NCBI GenBank assembly: GCA_018389105.1
Contig: JACATO010000069.1
Location: 250,501-314,500 of the forward strand
Length of the DNA: 64,000 nt
Direction: 5' to 3'
Origin: Nautilus pompilius
Lineage: Eukaryota; Mollusca; Cephalopoda; Nautilida; Nautilidae
The stretch's first letter is position 1, and every line of letters starts with the position of its first letter. A model generated the notes under the pieces. That model was given only the letters and a program-made list of their open reading frames with translations, searched no databases and was not told the DNA's origin. Below are positions 1 to 13,142 of this stretch, one piece after another. The translations under genes were made by a program, and so were the position numbers.

Positions 1-1183
1 CTCTGCCTGGAAAGTAGGGGAGGTAACTCCGTCGGTTTTATTTGTCATTATTATTAGTTTGTGAAATATCCATTCTACCATCCCTACAACAACAGCAACA
101 AAAATGTTATTTAATGAACGAGATTCTATTCGTAAAAAAAAAACAGAGAGAAAACCGACTAATTTCAACAAACCGACAATAGTCGAGATGTCTCGTGCAC
201 ACGTCAGCTGCAGCGCGAAGACACCGGTAGGTGGAGCCCGCTAATCATGTTGCCACAAAGCCAACAAATGTTTCTTTTTTAGTAACATTGCACATAGACA
301 AGGCCTCTACGTTTCCGAGCATGAGGGCGATTTTAAACGTCATAACAAAACAAACAAGAGAGGGTTAAGTTGAGTTTTTTGCGATGCTCAGCAGGATGTA
401 AAGGTCAATGAAAACCCCTGAATCGACTCGGCCATCTTGTTCAGCCCATCTGCTGCTGCACCGCACGTTGTTCTCTCTCTCTCTCATGCTACAGGTGTTC
501 CAAAAAAAAAACAAAAAAACAGCTGGTTTAAAGAAATTCGTACCTAACTGATGCTGGTGCAGTTTTCAAATATCCAATGCAGCATTCCAATCGCCGTCGA
601 ACCGAAAAGATGGTGCAATCTGTATTCAGTTGCTGCGAGAGGTCAAAAGGCACGGGGCGGTTTGATGCGGTTTTAGATCACAAAGAGTTCAACAGTGGAA
701 AAGCTGGAAACTCGAGCAGCTGCGCAAGAAACCAGGCAAAGGCCTCGTTCAGAGCTCGGATTTCTCATCGAAACCCTTCAACCAGCGCGCGAAGCAAAAT
801 AAATACATGAAAGGAATCCTGTTGTTCAATAGACGCACAATTTTCTAGTACAGAGGTGTTCTATGGCTTTCTGGTGAACAATGTCTCTACAGAACTTTTT
901 CGCAAAAGCACATCTGCGGAGATTCCAGAAAAACCGATCTTTCCATGTCCATGTTGCCAGTCAGTGGGGCAGGGAACACTCGGAGGTGCCTCTTCCAGAG
1001 TTCTTCGTGAAGAGTTGTCACAGAAGAGAGACGCAGTATGTCTCCCCTGAAGCTTTCCACAGCGAATCGTCACTGCGCCGTTTGATCCTCATCACTTCAG
1101 CTGATAAATTCACACGATAAGCTCGTATAATTCCCTCCCCTTGCATCTCCTGGTGAGGAAAGTGCGAAACCGAAAGAGAATTC

Positions 1184-1185
<2 letters not shown>

Positions 1186-1216
<31 letters not shown>
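1186..1216. repeat. (TG)n microsatellite
   Basis: About 15 uninterrupted TG units. Confidence 0.95.
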
Positions 1217-1218
<2 letters not shown>

Positions 1219-1986
1219 AGTGCCGGTCGCAGACAGAACTGCGCCATCACTCCTCTTGAATTCTCAGGAAAATCCACCACCGCACCGACTTTTCCAACTT
1301 TGAGCCGCGCCGCTTCTCGCATCCCCAGAATCCCGCCATGGCTCAGCTGATGGAGAGACAAGTCTTTTCGACATTCGGCGGCAACATACGAGATCGCGCG
1401 AGAACGGATCTTGGAAAAGGCATCTTAAAATTGCTGCTGCGGGCCTATGACCTCCGATATCACACGAGGCCGGTTAGTGTCTGGATACAGTTCATATCAG
1501 ATATATTGTTACTCGTAAACTCACAGGCGGCGTACAGCGAGTGAAGATCATCTTTAATTTTACCAGTTAGTCCACGTTTTCCTGACCACCAAAACAAACA
1601 CCGATATCTACTCACATTCTATCGCACCGATTATCACCCGTTTTTGTTTTTGTTGTAATGAACACCGATAAATCCCCCGGGGGGGGAGATAATTAGAATT
1701 TTAAAAACCGAAAACGAGGGTGGGGGGCTGCACATACATCACAGCACTCGCTGGGTATATGATATATGCTGTTCCCAATTAAAGCATGACACGGGTCAAC
1801 AGGGGTCACAGCTGCAGAAGCTCGCTACTCGTGTTGCCAGGGAGCTGAATCTTGTCTTCACTATCTTCAGTATTTGGCAAAATAGCAAAAACAACCATCA
1901 ACTTAATTAGACAAACTGTTAGAAAAACAAGATTTCTTAGGGATAGATTGTTTGGGATTGTTTTGTTTTGGTTCTTTTCAAGATGA

Positions 1987-2031
1987 AGGGAGGGAGAGAG
2001 AGAGAGAGAGTGTGTGTGGTGTGTGTGTGTG
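1987..2031. repeat. (GA)n-(TG)n compound microsatellite
   Basis: A GA run continues directly into TG repeats with one GTGG interruption. Confidence 0.9.
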
Positions 2032-2705
2032 TTCCGACCGACTGACGGATAACGAGCTGGCCTAAAAATATTTTAATTAGTACAGCAGAGAAAGCGGCTG
2101 CCAGGCTGGAGCAGTGCGGTGTGTCATACAAAGATCCTGCGCTTGTCCTACTGTTCTCGTGTCAAGCAACGCGGACCAGACAGCACGGCTGCAGCCAGCC
2201 CCCCTGCGTACCCTGGTACCTGCTGCCACGCGAGAATTACGTTCAACGCTTGCTCTTTCGTTTTCCGTCACAGCGCTTACAGGTCTTGATTTATTGTACG
2301 TCTCTGCACCCCCATCGGTTCTGCTCACACATCAGTCTTTGCTCTTCGTCTTTGTTTTTCTTCTTTCTCTCCCCCTTATCAGTACCTTCGCACGCAAGGC
2401 TGACAAAGCTCGTAAAGAAACCCCTACTATGTCATTCTATACCAGTTCACCTACTTTCGTTATAGCTTTCTTTGTTTTTGTTTTCTTTTTTTAGATTGAC
2501 GAAACGATCGCTCGCCGCCTAATCACAATAACAATTCGCTATCGGGGAAACAGGGGCTTGGTGCATCGGGGGCGGACTTATCAACCGTCAAGCGGTTTTT
2601 GTTTTATTAGGTGCGATAAAGAACGACTTTGTGTAGTTTGACATCATATGAACGATGCACTAATGGCTGAATCGGTACTGAACTATTGTTTTGGAATCGA
2701 ATAAC

Positions 2706-3964
2706 TCTTTTTACACTCCTCCCTAGCCATTCTACATCTCTATCTCCTCTCCGCTCCCCCTCTCTCTCTCGTTCTCTCGTCTCTTTCCCCCCTCTCCTCC
2801 ATCTCACTCCCCTCCTCTCTCTCTCTCGCCTCGTACACACCACACACACACACACTCCTCTCTCTCTCTCCCTCCATCTCTCTCGCACTCCTCCCCCTCT
2901 CTTTACCCCTCTCATCCATCTCTCCTCGCACTCTCCCCCTCTCTCCATCTCACTCTCCCCTCTCTCTCTCTCTCGCCCTCGTACACACACACACACACAA
3001 CTCTCTCTCTTTCCCTCTCTCTCCATCTCACTCTCCCGCCCTCTCTCTCTCTCTCTCCCTCCTCGCCCTCAACACACACACAACACACTCTCTCTCTCTC
3101 TCTCTCTCCCTCCATCTCTCTCGCACTCTCTCCTCTCCTCTCTCTCCCCCTCTCTCCATCTCACTCTCCCCTCTCTCTCTCTCGGCGCACTCCGTACACA
3201 CACACACACACACACTCTCTCCTCTTTCCCTCTCTCTCTCTCCACCACTCTCCCCCCTCTCTCTCTCGCCCTCGTACACACACACACACACACTCTCTCT
3301 CTCCCTCTCTCTCCCTCCATCGCTCTCGCACTCTCTCCCTCTCTCTCGCTCTCTCTCTCGCTCTCTCGCCCTCGCACAACACAACACACAACACACTCCT
3401 CCTCTCCTCTCCTCTCTCTCTCTCTCTCTCTCTCTCCCTCCATCTCTCTCGCACTCTCCCCCTCCCTCCATCTCACTCTCTCTCTTGTGTCTCACTCTCT
3501 CCTCTCTCCTCGCCTTCCATCTCACACTCTCCCCCTCTCTCTCTCGCCTTCGCACACACACACACCACTCTCTCTCCCCCTCCTTCCATCTCACTCTCCC
3601 CTCTCTCTCTCTCCATCCATCTCCCCCCTCTCTCTCTCTCCCCTCGTACCATCACACTCTCCTCCATCATCTCTCTCTCTCTCTCTCTCCCCTCTCCCTC
3701 CTCTCTCCTCCCCCGCCTCTCTCTCGCCTCTCTCCCCCCCTCCCACTCCACACCTCTCTCTCTCTCCCCCACCCTCTCCTCTCTCTCTCTCCTCCTCCCC
3801 CTCCCACTCTCCCACTCCCTCCATCTCACTCTCTCTCTCTTGTCTCTCACTCTCTCTCCCCCTCCTTCCATCTCACTCTCCCCTCTCCTCCTCTCTCTCC
3901 TCTCTCCCCTCCCTCCACTCTCTCTCTCTCTCTCTCTTGTCTCTCCCTCTCCCCCCCTCTCTCC
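2706..3964. repeat. 1.25-kb polypyrimidine minisatellite with CA blocks
   Basis: Almost pure C and T on the plus strand. It is built from diverged copies of a unit of roughly 100-130 bases: CT runs, CCATCTC and CGCACTCTCCC motifs, and often CGTACACACACACACA. The right half loses most CA blocks. The pyrimidine runs are able to form intramolecular triplex (H-DNA) and the CA runs Z-DNA. The very long frames on both strands (up to 432 codons) encode only Ser/Leu/Pro/His or Arg/Glu/Gly/Val repeats and are not genes. Confidence 0.93.
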
Positions 3965-6900
3965 AGCAGGTTTCATTAACTTAACTTCTCATTTTAAAAG
4001 AAAAACCACCAATCTCTGCCAGTATCGCTGATACCACCGTAGCAACAGTCATAACAAGAGCACAACGAACGGACGCTGCTGACCAGACGCAGAACGAAGC
4101 AGCTGAGCGATCTGAATGGGATAACGAAGAGTGACGGAGGAAATACAGCTTCGAACTGATGAGGATTTCATGTGTTTCTCTAATCCACTGCAGGCAGCTG
4201 AAGGCGGAAGAATGAACGGACGGGAACGAGCAGACGAACTACACCGTTTGGTCATTTTTGTTTGTTTGTTTTGTTGCATGAACCCGGCCACAGATCGGAG
4301 TAAAAAAAAACGCGCCACGTGCATATCCCCTCCCCCCCGGGGGGTAGTGGTGGTGGGGGGGGGATGGAGGGTAACCCGAGACCAAACAAAACCTTTGATT
4401 CGTCTGCTAAAACTTTTCCTTCCATTTTTTTTTTTTCCTTTCAGCCCTAGAACAAACTTAACATCTACGTCCGCGCCGCGAGATAGTCCCGCTTCTTTCA
4501 GCAGGCAAAGAAACACAGCAATAACTGCAAGAATTATGAGCCCATGTACTCACCATCTCCTCGGTCTTCCGATCCCAGATTAACCTTCTAGCATCCCGGC
4601 AACACCGCAAATACGGAAAGGACCTTTCTGCGTCTGTGTGTGTAAACTTATCTCAGACTTTCGTAGTCACATCGGAAGTTTCTTACGGCGGTTTGAGAGA
4701 TGACGTCGTTAAACGGCCTGTACCATTTTCCGACGGGGAGTGGGTGGGTGTTCTAAGGTAAGATGGGTTAGGAAACCCTGAGGACGAATCCATTTCAGGT
4801 CGTAGTATCGCGTTCTATCAGTCGTCACCATTATTTCCAGTTAGGAAAGACATTCTTTTGTTTATATATATAAATCGTCAGTGGGGCACGACGCTAATAG
4901 GTAAACATTATCCGACGTTTCAAAAGAGAATACATTCAAGTATGACACGTAGGAGAAACCGTTCAATTTTATTGATGATTATCGATCAATACTGATGTCT
5001 CAGGTTTTCGTAAAAGAAACTATAATTAAAGCCTCGCATGTTTTTCCATATAAATATATAACTCCTCCCTTTTCCTGTGTTTAACGTCTTCATCGGGTTT
5101 CACGATATAAATCAGCATCTTTACCTATATATCTTCTGTTATTCGAAACACAAAGACAATCCAGTCGGTGTTCAAACGTGTATACGCGGTCAACCCTACG
5201 TCGGTGAAACGTCGCACAATTTCCATCTCCGCGCACACAAACAAGAAAGTCTCACAAAGCCGTCGGAATCGGCTCGTCCGTCATCTTTACTTTTGTTCTG
5301 GAAGCTCCTTCCCTTAGAGAATCATAACAAATGTCTACTTTTTTTTTAGAAAATCAGAATAACAGCAGAAGCTTCCCGTGCACTGCCAAAATTCTCCTCC
5401 CGCCTCCCCCGACAAACAAGTCAAAACATTCTATCTGATGTTATATTCCACAGGGATATTCTTGACTTTTGAAATCTGCTGGACTTTTATTCTCCGTGAT
5501 CAAACAAGCCAAATCTCGGTCCTAGCCCCTACGGCGACATCACCAACCAGGTAAACCGATATACAGTTTCTAGGGTTGAATCGCCGTCTTCTGGGAAGGC
5601 GACGCCGCCGGAGGGAGGGGGAGAGAACTCGTCTCTACGCGATCTTAGATAATATCGCTTAAATACGATTTCATTTGTTTCTCCGAGGAAATGGACGTGG
5701 ACAAAAGTTTGCTAGACAACAGATGGAGGTTGGAGTTTTCTTATGCATTATTTCTATTACGTGACAACTGGTAGACACTGCGTAGACAGGCGACTTCTTA
5801 CTTGCAAGTCATGCGATCATTATTATTAGTAGCTATAGTGATAGTAAATTTCCACAAACGAGATAACTATGCGCCAACTTTTCCCAATTCACAGTCTTTA
5901 CAAAAATCCGATAGGCTGCCGCTTCGAGAGGATGAGGTGTTCGAAACTCCATATATATATTTATTTTTTTTTTTTTAAGTTGTTGACGGTTTTTGTTTTT
6001 TTTTACGATTTCTCATAATTCTCGAATCATGGCAGAAATTTCACCGACAGTATTTTTAAAGCAAATCGTCAATAAAACATTGCTATTTGAAAATAAACAT
6101 TGAAATGTTACTTTCCCGACTTTAATTTTACCAGCGATTTCCCATTACTCGTTTTGTCCTAATGCGACAACTTTGCTCTAATTAATAGTGACTTTTCCTC
6201 AGGAAAACTGAGTTTTCAGATGGCAACAGGGTTGAACGGATATCAAAAATTAATTTATAGCGTGTAAGTGAGAAATGTTTTAAAGACTGTGGCGCCACAA
6301 GAGGGATATGGAACATTTTACTTTAGGATAAATTATGGCGCAATCAAAAATAATTCTTCTAACCAACCGCTCGAATGTCTGCGATCTGATGAAAAAACCT
6401 ACAAAGTTACGAGTTCGGTAATTTTTTTTTTCTTATCTTTCTCGAGAATCACATTTTACCATGATGTCATTTGCAAGAATGACAGGAATCAGCCGTTTCC
6501 GTTTCGTGGAAGAGTGCGATATCGTAACGGAAAAAAAAATTCCGGTCTCTCGGCTACGTGAACCCGTTTGCCATCTAAAACGACAACAAAGGGGCCAGCA
6601 TGTGCAGAATGGTGGTTCTCGCTTTGATCGCCAGGTGGCAATGCTTGTTTATACCAAGTAGTACCGCATTACAAAACTTCTCCATATTCCTCTAAGCTAC
6701 CAGAAGAAGAAGAACAAAAATCAAGCAAACAAACTATCCCCCCAGGCTGGAATCTTTAATCAAGTGCGTGCTAAATGTAAGAATAGACGCTGAGGATAAA
6801 CAGATGTATAGTTAACTGATCTGTCCGTAATTGTCTGTTTGTTCATTTATCTTTTTTTAGTTGTTTTGCGTGGGCTCACTTTCGAATGACAAAATTAATG

Positions 6901-7236
6901 TAAGTGTATCGCCTCTGTCTTAAATACAACCGCTACTCCCCGGGATTTTCAGCGGCTGGCATTCACATGTTTAAGTTTTTACAAATATAGGAGAACTGTT
7001 GCCTTTCTTGATATACCGTGGAGATTTAATTCGTGACTCGGAAATTCTGGTCATGAATTTGAAGCTTGAAGCGATGATACCGTATGGATTAGGACATTTT
7101 TTCGAAATCACTATAACTTAAACGTAGGTCGTGCACTGTAGAACAACATAGGTTACTTTGGTTTTACTCAATGTAAAATTGCGCCAGATAAAATAATTTT
7201 AGCAACTCTCAAGTTGTAGTTACAGCAACATTTTCG
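3965..7236. other. No gene recognised
   Basis: Unique-looking sequence with C/G homopolymers (near 4330-4360) and A/T runs. A frame at 5077-5349 contains GQPYVGETSHNFHLRAHKQ, faintly like the GIY-YIG nuclease pattern YxGET..xxxxR..EH. It is too short and isolated to call. Confidence 0.55.
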
Positions 7237-7460
7237 TTGGCCTCTCTCTCTCTTTCTCTCTCTACTGATGTGTCTTTCTCTCTCTGTGTACTGACGTCAT
7301 CTCTCTCTGTGTGTACTGACGTCATCTGTCTCTCTCTCTGTGTGTACTGACATCATCTCTCTCTCTGTGTGTACTGACGTCATCTCTCTCTCTGTGTGTA
7401 CTGACGTCATCTTTCTCTGTGTGTACTGACGTCATCTGTCTCTCTCTCTCTCTCTCTCTG
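7237..7460. repeat. CT/GT-rich array with five TGACGTCA palindromes
   Basis: Units of the form CTCTCTGTGTGTACTGACGT with CA following repeat with spacings of about 25-31 bases. TGACGTCA is perfect at 7292, 7317, 7375, 7402 and 7427; the copy at 7348 is mutated to TGACATCA. Read on the minus strand, the core ATGACGTCAGTACACA with GA runs is the same unit as in the array at 29.7 kb. Confidence 0.9.
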
Positions 7461-8294
7461 GATGCGCCTACCTCGAGGTAACCTTAAGTTTCGATCGAGC
7501 ACATTTTCCCATCGTGTTTGTGGTCTCCCTTTGAGTCTTATATCCACGCAATTACATCTCATACGCTTTCACCATATTTTTTTCACCCCCCCGCCCGCAA
7601 AATATGTGCAGCCCATCTAAATTTTGCTGCCCTGAGGATGTTCATGACCTTCTGCACTCTAGTCAATTGTCGCACCTCTCTCCATTGTGCCTCCTCCTCC
7701 ATCGCTGCTGAACTTCATCACATACTGGCCCACATATCATTTTCAAGCAGGCATTTCACAACCTCAAGATGTTACGTATTTGTGTCGTAGGTTAGTATTG
7801 AGATTACTATGCTATGTTATTATGAATCATCGTTAAGTGGACCCTTCTGAAAAAGAACCTGCCCCGACGGGTTCCCCAATGCATAGAGAGTCTTGGTTTG
7901 CGCCCTTATTCGTGCCTCAACAAGGGCTGTTCAAACGGAACCCAAATGAAATAGTAAAACCTTAATGAGGAAACAGGGTGGTAAATAAACTAGCACAAAA
8001 ATGAAAGATATTCCCACAAACGTCCGACTATGGAACGATATTCCGCTTAGTTACACTCAAGCACTATGCGAGTAAAGGAGGAAGTGTTGAAGCAGTACCG
8101 CAAGGTGTTGCACGCAAAGTGCTGATTATCCATCAGTGGCTAATAAACAGGTAAACAAAAAAATTTAAAAAAAAAATCTTTTCTTATTGTTCGTGTCCTC
8201 AAGCGACTTTAAAAAGGTTCGGTCGGTATTAGCGCGGTAACTGCTAAGTAAGGTGTCGCCATAATCTGGCCCACTGCTGCACGTTCCGGCTGCT

Positions 8295-8340
<46 letters not shown>

Positions 8341-9342
8341 ATGTGTATAAAGAAACGTTTCATTATTGGTTGGTTTGGTTTTCTTAAACGCTACCACCGT
8401 CTAGAACGACCTTTCGTATTTCACTAACCCTCCGCCAGGTGGAGGAGGGCTGGCGCGCGCATGACGTTACCAACAGACGGTCTCTGTAATCCCAGGAATG
8501 TTCCATGACCGGAGTGGCGGATGATAGAGGGTCTTTACTTCGCCCTTAATGATTAGCCCGAGAGCCCACTTTTTTACATCCCACTTGCATATTTAATGCG
8601 CCGTCCGTACCACGCAGGCGCCGCCCCTTTCACCCCCAAGCTGGTCGGGCAGATAGGCGCACAGTCCCCTAATCTCATGACCGGGTAAGTGATCCGGGTG
8701 GGTGGGAGAGAAGCCTGGAACAAGGAAAGACGAAGGCGATGACATCAACCCACGTAAGAAGAAGATGGCGCGGTCGTTCGTAGCCAAAGAGCTCGGGGTC
8801 GGCTCCGTCCTCCGTCCTCCCCCCCACCCACCCGTGGCAACTTCCTTTTGAAGAAGAAACCCGTTTATTTTTTTTTTCTTAAGCTAGAGCGGGTCGAGGG
8901 CTCATTTCTGGGTTTTCGACTCCCGACTGAACCCGGTCGCTCGAAGAAGTTTTAGCGAGATCTCCCGGCGCGGTGCTCGGGGAAAGCCGACATGTCTCCC
9001 AAAACGAACTGCCGGCACAAACGTGGAAGGAAATCACCGAAAGTAGTTACGGGCGAAAAGAAAAAAAAATTCGTATAATTCTGTCTCCCCCACCCCCCAA
9101 CTTTTTTTTTTTTTTAAATTTTATAGCACCCAACCGTCGTAATTGAAGGTGTGTGTGTTGTGTGTGTGTGCTGCTGTGAGTGTCGCAGAAGCCATGTGTT
9201 GATACCCGGATGGACATGGAGCGAGGGTTGGGCGAGAAGTTGGCACCCACCCCGTGTAAAAATAAACAAAAAAAGAACCGAGCTACAGAAACGAAATTGA
9301 TAGAAACGAAACAAAAGCGGCCCGGCCGCGGAAATGATGACG
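7461..9342. other. No gene recognised; GC-rich segment 8.4-9.0 kb
   Basis: The stretch from about 8400 to 9010 is noticeably rich in C, G and CpG and could be a CpG-island-like segment. No exon with splice sites is seen next to it. Confidence 0.5.
8297..8338. repeat. (GT)n microsatellite
   Basis: About 21 perfect GT units, the longest GT run in the window and a likely polymorphic locus. Confidence 0.95.
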
Positions 9343-9390
9343 GATGGAGACAGAGAGAGAGTGAGAGAGAGAGAGAGAGAGAGATGGGGA

Positions 9391-9444
<54 letters not shown>

Positions 9445-9582
9445 GAAGGAGAGAGAGATAGAGAGAGAGAGAGGAGAGAAGGGAGAGAGAGCGAGAGAGA
9501 GAGATGGGGAGAGAGAGAGAGAGAGAAGAGAGAGAGAGGGGGAGAGAGAGAGGAGAGAGAGGAGAGAGAGAGAGAGAGAGAA
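9343..9582. repeat. (GA)n polypurine tract
   Basis: About 240 bases of GA repeats interrupted by GGGGAGATGG and AGGAAGG. It has the same purine bias as the minus strand of the 2.7-4.0-kb minisatellite, but no TGACGTCA. The Arg/Glu frames through it are repeat artefacts. Confidence 0.93.
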
Positions 9583-10090
9583 CGGGGCTGGACTTATGTA
9601 GGGAGCAGCGCCGATCAGTGGTGAACTCTTGCCAGCAGCACCTCACTTGCCATTAGACACCGAGTGGATCGACTGCCTGATTGGTGGTTTTGGTACAGGT
9701 GAGTTAAAAGGTTTTCTTCTCTCCGTTTGGATTTCGATCAAGGTTAGCAGCCATATTACAATAGATATAGGTGTAGAACACGTGATCCTTCCGTACCCGC
9801 AGTGTCAGGAAATGTAATGCCCCCACGTTTAATATTAATTAGAAACATACCCCACCCGGCTGTGTCCGTGACACCTGAGGCGCTGAGGCGGGAGAAGTTA
9901 TAGGCTCCATTGCAAAAGGGCGACAGCGGCCAGCCGAAATCGACTTACATCTTCATTCTCCCGCTGACCACCGTCGGAACTTGTTTAGAAAAGACGAGTT
10001 GTTACCTTTCAGCTGAAAACAAAAGAACTGGGTTATCTTTCCTTTCTGTCATACTCTCCTGCTAATGAGCATGCATAGATTTCCAGCATT

Positions 10091-10103
10091 GATAATAATA
10101 ATA

Positions 10104-10153
<50 letters not shown>

Positions 10154-10167
10154 TAATAATAATATAA
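10091..10167. repeat. (AAT)n microsatellite
   Basis: A run of ATA/AAT trinucleotides about 77 bases long with three short interruptions. Confidence 0.95.
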
Positions 10168-10384
10168 TGCAAAGCAGGTATATTATCGACATATATATTG
10201 CAAGTATTTTTGTTAACCCTTTGAAGAGTAGGTTTCTAATACTCAGAGAAGTACGGCCGTATATCCATATATTTGCGGGAAGTGGGCACTGGTCTTGCCA
10301 GAGTTATCCGGTAAATGTACGGGCGCTTACTCCTCAAAGGGTTAGTTTTAAAGATACTGAAATCTAAACGGCATTTAACATATT

Positions 10385-10970
10385 AAGGTGTTTCAGAAAG
10401 TGAAGACGAGGTGACCAGGTACCATCTGGACTGCATCGTTTTTCTGCGTAGTCTTTTTGCTTTCCGAATCGAAACAATGCGTTCTGTGTTCCATCGCTGA
10501 CGACAACACGGAAGAGAAACTCGTGATTCCCATCTTGGCAACGTTGCAAAAGCTGGGAACGCAGGTGGGCACCATTCTGTCTACCAATGTCTGACGGTTC
10601 TTCTGGGTCCAAACGAGCGCGCACTTATCGGAAATTCAGATGTTTATCAATAATGACATGGATAGTGCCTGACCCCTTGCGGCGAATGCATTAACAAGTT
10701 CACCAGTGCTCACTCGCCGGTTACCATGGAGAGCTGCGTGCGTCCACCTGGCTAATGGCTTATCGGTGATCGCGCCAGTGGGGAGTCCTGGTCGATCTCC
10801 ATCTACTACTGACGTTTGGGCATTCTTAAACCCCCCCCCTGTCCACCTGCCCGTAGACGTTCCTTTGCACCACACAGTTTTCTCAATACTGCGCCAACGA
10901 TTCTCCGTGAATTTCGAATCGCGCGGACGGAACACTTCCTGCCCCAAAGAAAGCGAATTACAGGTCACAG
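10385..10970 (-). pseudogene. Mariner-like transposase remnant, N-terminal half
   Basis: Two adjacent minus-strand frames, broken near 10630, read PTGAITDKPLAR, GNRRVSTGELVNAFAARG, then ARLDPEEPSDIGRQN and HLRSQLLQRCQDGNHEFLFR followed by VVVSDGTQ. This follows the mariner order: a helix-turn-helix, (C)AR.DP., LLQR.., EFL.R, then (T/S)(G/D)(D)E around the first Asp. Here the key acidic motif is altered to SDG. Clear terminal repeats were not found. Confidence 0.5.
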
Positions 10971-13142
10971 CTCTTCCTCGGTGCTCGCTGATAACTGCGC
11001 AGCCGTGTTGTTTTTGTCGTGGGTTGTTGTTGTTTTTTTAAAGTGAAAGCCACTGACCCGAGAACTCCCGCGAGCGAGCGTCACGCAGCACGCCGTCTAG
11101 CGGGTATAGCGCGCACGAGCAAAAGCTGCGGGTGGTTTTTCAGACGGGAGAGTTTATGGCGACGCCCCCGCGGAGAAGAGTAAAGCCGGGATGAGGCCGA
11201 TTCTGAAATGACCACGTCTCGACGAGAGACGCTTTACCCGAAGAAACATCGATCAGACAACAGATTAAACGCGAGAATGGAATTAGACCTGACACCTGGG
11301 CGGTCGTAGTATCCATGGGCGAGGGTTCCGTCTGAATGCGTGCCACGCGTGTCACGTGTCCGCCAGGGAGAGGCTGGGCTTCCGGCGGAGATTGCGCTGT
11401 TGCTATGCTGTGCCGGAAGCAGAGGAGAGCGGGTTATGACGTAATGAACAAAGCCACTCGAGCACTGGCCACAGCGGAACTTAAAAGTCCGGAATCACGG
11501 GGAATGCGGATAAGTTCCGCGAGTCAGGGCCGAAAGGGCAGGGTTCGGGTCAAAGGTTGCAGACCGTACCGCGCCTGCTGCTAAACAAACCGACCGGCGA
11601 TGTCTTCCGGCTTCTTTTTTTCTTCTTCCCGAAAGGCGGTAAAGGCTGATCCCTTCCAGCTACTACCACCCCGCCGCCGACCTGGGGAACCATCAGGCAA
11701 AACAATCCTGTCATGGCGTTTCTCCTGAATGCAGTTTTCTGTCGCATCTGCAGCAGTAGGCTGAACCCTCTCCCCCCCCCCAAACAACGACGATCGGAAA
11801 ACTCGACGGTGGCCTGACTTGCACTTACTTCCCTTGCGCGGGATGTGGTGGATGAGGAATGACCGCTAGATGGCGCCAGCAACTTTATCCTCTACCAGCC
11901 CCAACCATTCAGTCTACGTGGCATCAGCTATTTCCATACTTACATTTGTTTCCGGTAAAACATTGAAAACAACAAAAAACTATTACTATTATTATATTTT
12001 TTGCTCTCGTCTCTCATTCACCGCCGATTTAAGCACCAAAGGGTGGGGGAGTGGGGTGATGTGTGCTGCCTTAAGTCATCCCAGTCGTAGTCTTTCATCA
12101 TTAATTAGTGTTTTAAGTAAGCCCTTTTAGATCCAGACAAACACCCAACCCTTATAAAACGCACGCGCGCCTTTTACATTCTCGCAGTATTTAGTTTCAA
12201 GCAGAATCCCCTTTTTTCTTTAACGCGCCATCGAAAAACAGGGGCTTTTCGTGTCGGGTTTAGGTTTCCGGTAAAAAGTAGCAGCAGCGGGCAGCCAGCT
12301 ACACGATGAGATCTCCCCCTCGTAGTTCGCTCTAGAAGGGTTCGGGGAGAACGAACACAAACAGAATCGGGTTTGGCAAACATTGTTATTAGTTGGCAGT
12401 GAGTAACCCAGATGTTGTTGGTTTTGTTGTTGATAGTCAGCAGCCAACATAGCTCGCATACCCCCCTTTTTTTTCCAAAAAGAAATGACGAAACGAAGAG
12501 TGATGGTGGTATGGTTATAAGACCCGGCAGCGATCTATTATAGCCGGCTAATTCGTTACCATTAGTTCATACCAAGTTTCGAATATCGTAGAGTTGACTT
12601 GGCAATCTGCTCAAGCATTTCACTATATCTGGTTGTTCGTGTTGGTGGGGGGGGGGAGAAGAGGGAGGAAGCGAAACACGTGATGCTAGTGATGCTACAA
12701 ACAAACCGTATTGCTTCAAATTCCTTTCCAAATCCGGATTAGGGCAGCGTGAAGGAGTAGTTGGCCTATATTCCTTTCTAATTTCACTTTCGAAACAAAA
12801 AGGGCGCACTTGTGGGGAAGAATTGCTGTGTTAATTTTTAAAAAAGGGAAGGGTTATAATTCTCACCCATGCAACAATAAACGAGTATTTAAAACTTTAG
12901 AATTTCGATAAGACCCAATGATCACCCGGGGCAAGTGATCAGAACCAGTTCGGTATAGCGGCTCGGAATTGACCGATCAACTAATCAGCCACAGGTATAC
13001 ACGAATATGGCTGTAAGAAACCCCGCACACTTAAGCAAAATAATTTTAAAAATAATTTACTTACGAACTTTTGTCGCAAACCCCCCCCCCCAGGAAATAT
13101 CTTCATTTGTGAAAGAATGCGTTGCATTTTTCTGGATGGGAC
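10971..13142. other. No gene recognised
   Basis: CpG-rich around 11.0-11.9 kb, with poly-C and poly-T runs. Frames of 60-110 codons exist on both strands but overlap each other and lack any recognisable motif or splice signals. Confidence 0.55.

Larger units (their letters stand above)
1..2705. other. No gene recognised
   Basis: Apart from the two microsatellites listed, I see only short unconserved frames and homopolymer runs. The frames at 577-810 and 2114-2494 show no domain, no splice context and no codon pattern that would support a gene. Confidence 0.6.

Noticed and set aside
2686-3984. 432-codon open frame on the plus strand and several 100-190-codon frames on the minus strand
   Set aside because: They are entirely within the CT/CA minisatellite and encode only Leu-Ser-Pro-His or Arg-Glu-Gly-Val repeats; all frames stay open because the repeat lacks stop trinucleotides.
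5077-5349. Possible GIY-YIG endonuclease of a Penelope-type element
   Set aside because: Only one short YVGET-like motif, with no accompanying reverse transcriptase nearby and no support in other frames.
9047-9646. 199-codon minus-strand frame and overlapping Arg/Glu frames
   Set aside because: These are produced by the GA tract at 9343-9582; there is no non-repeat coding signal.
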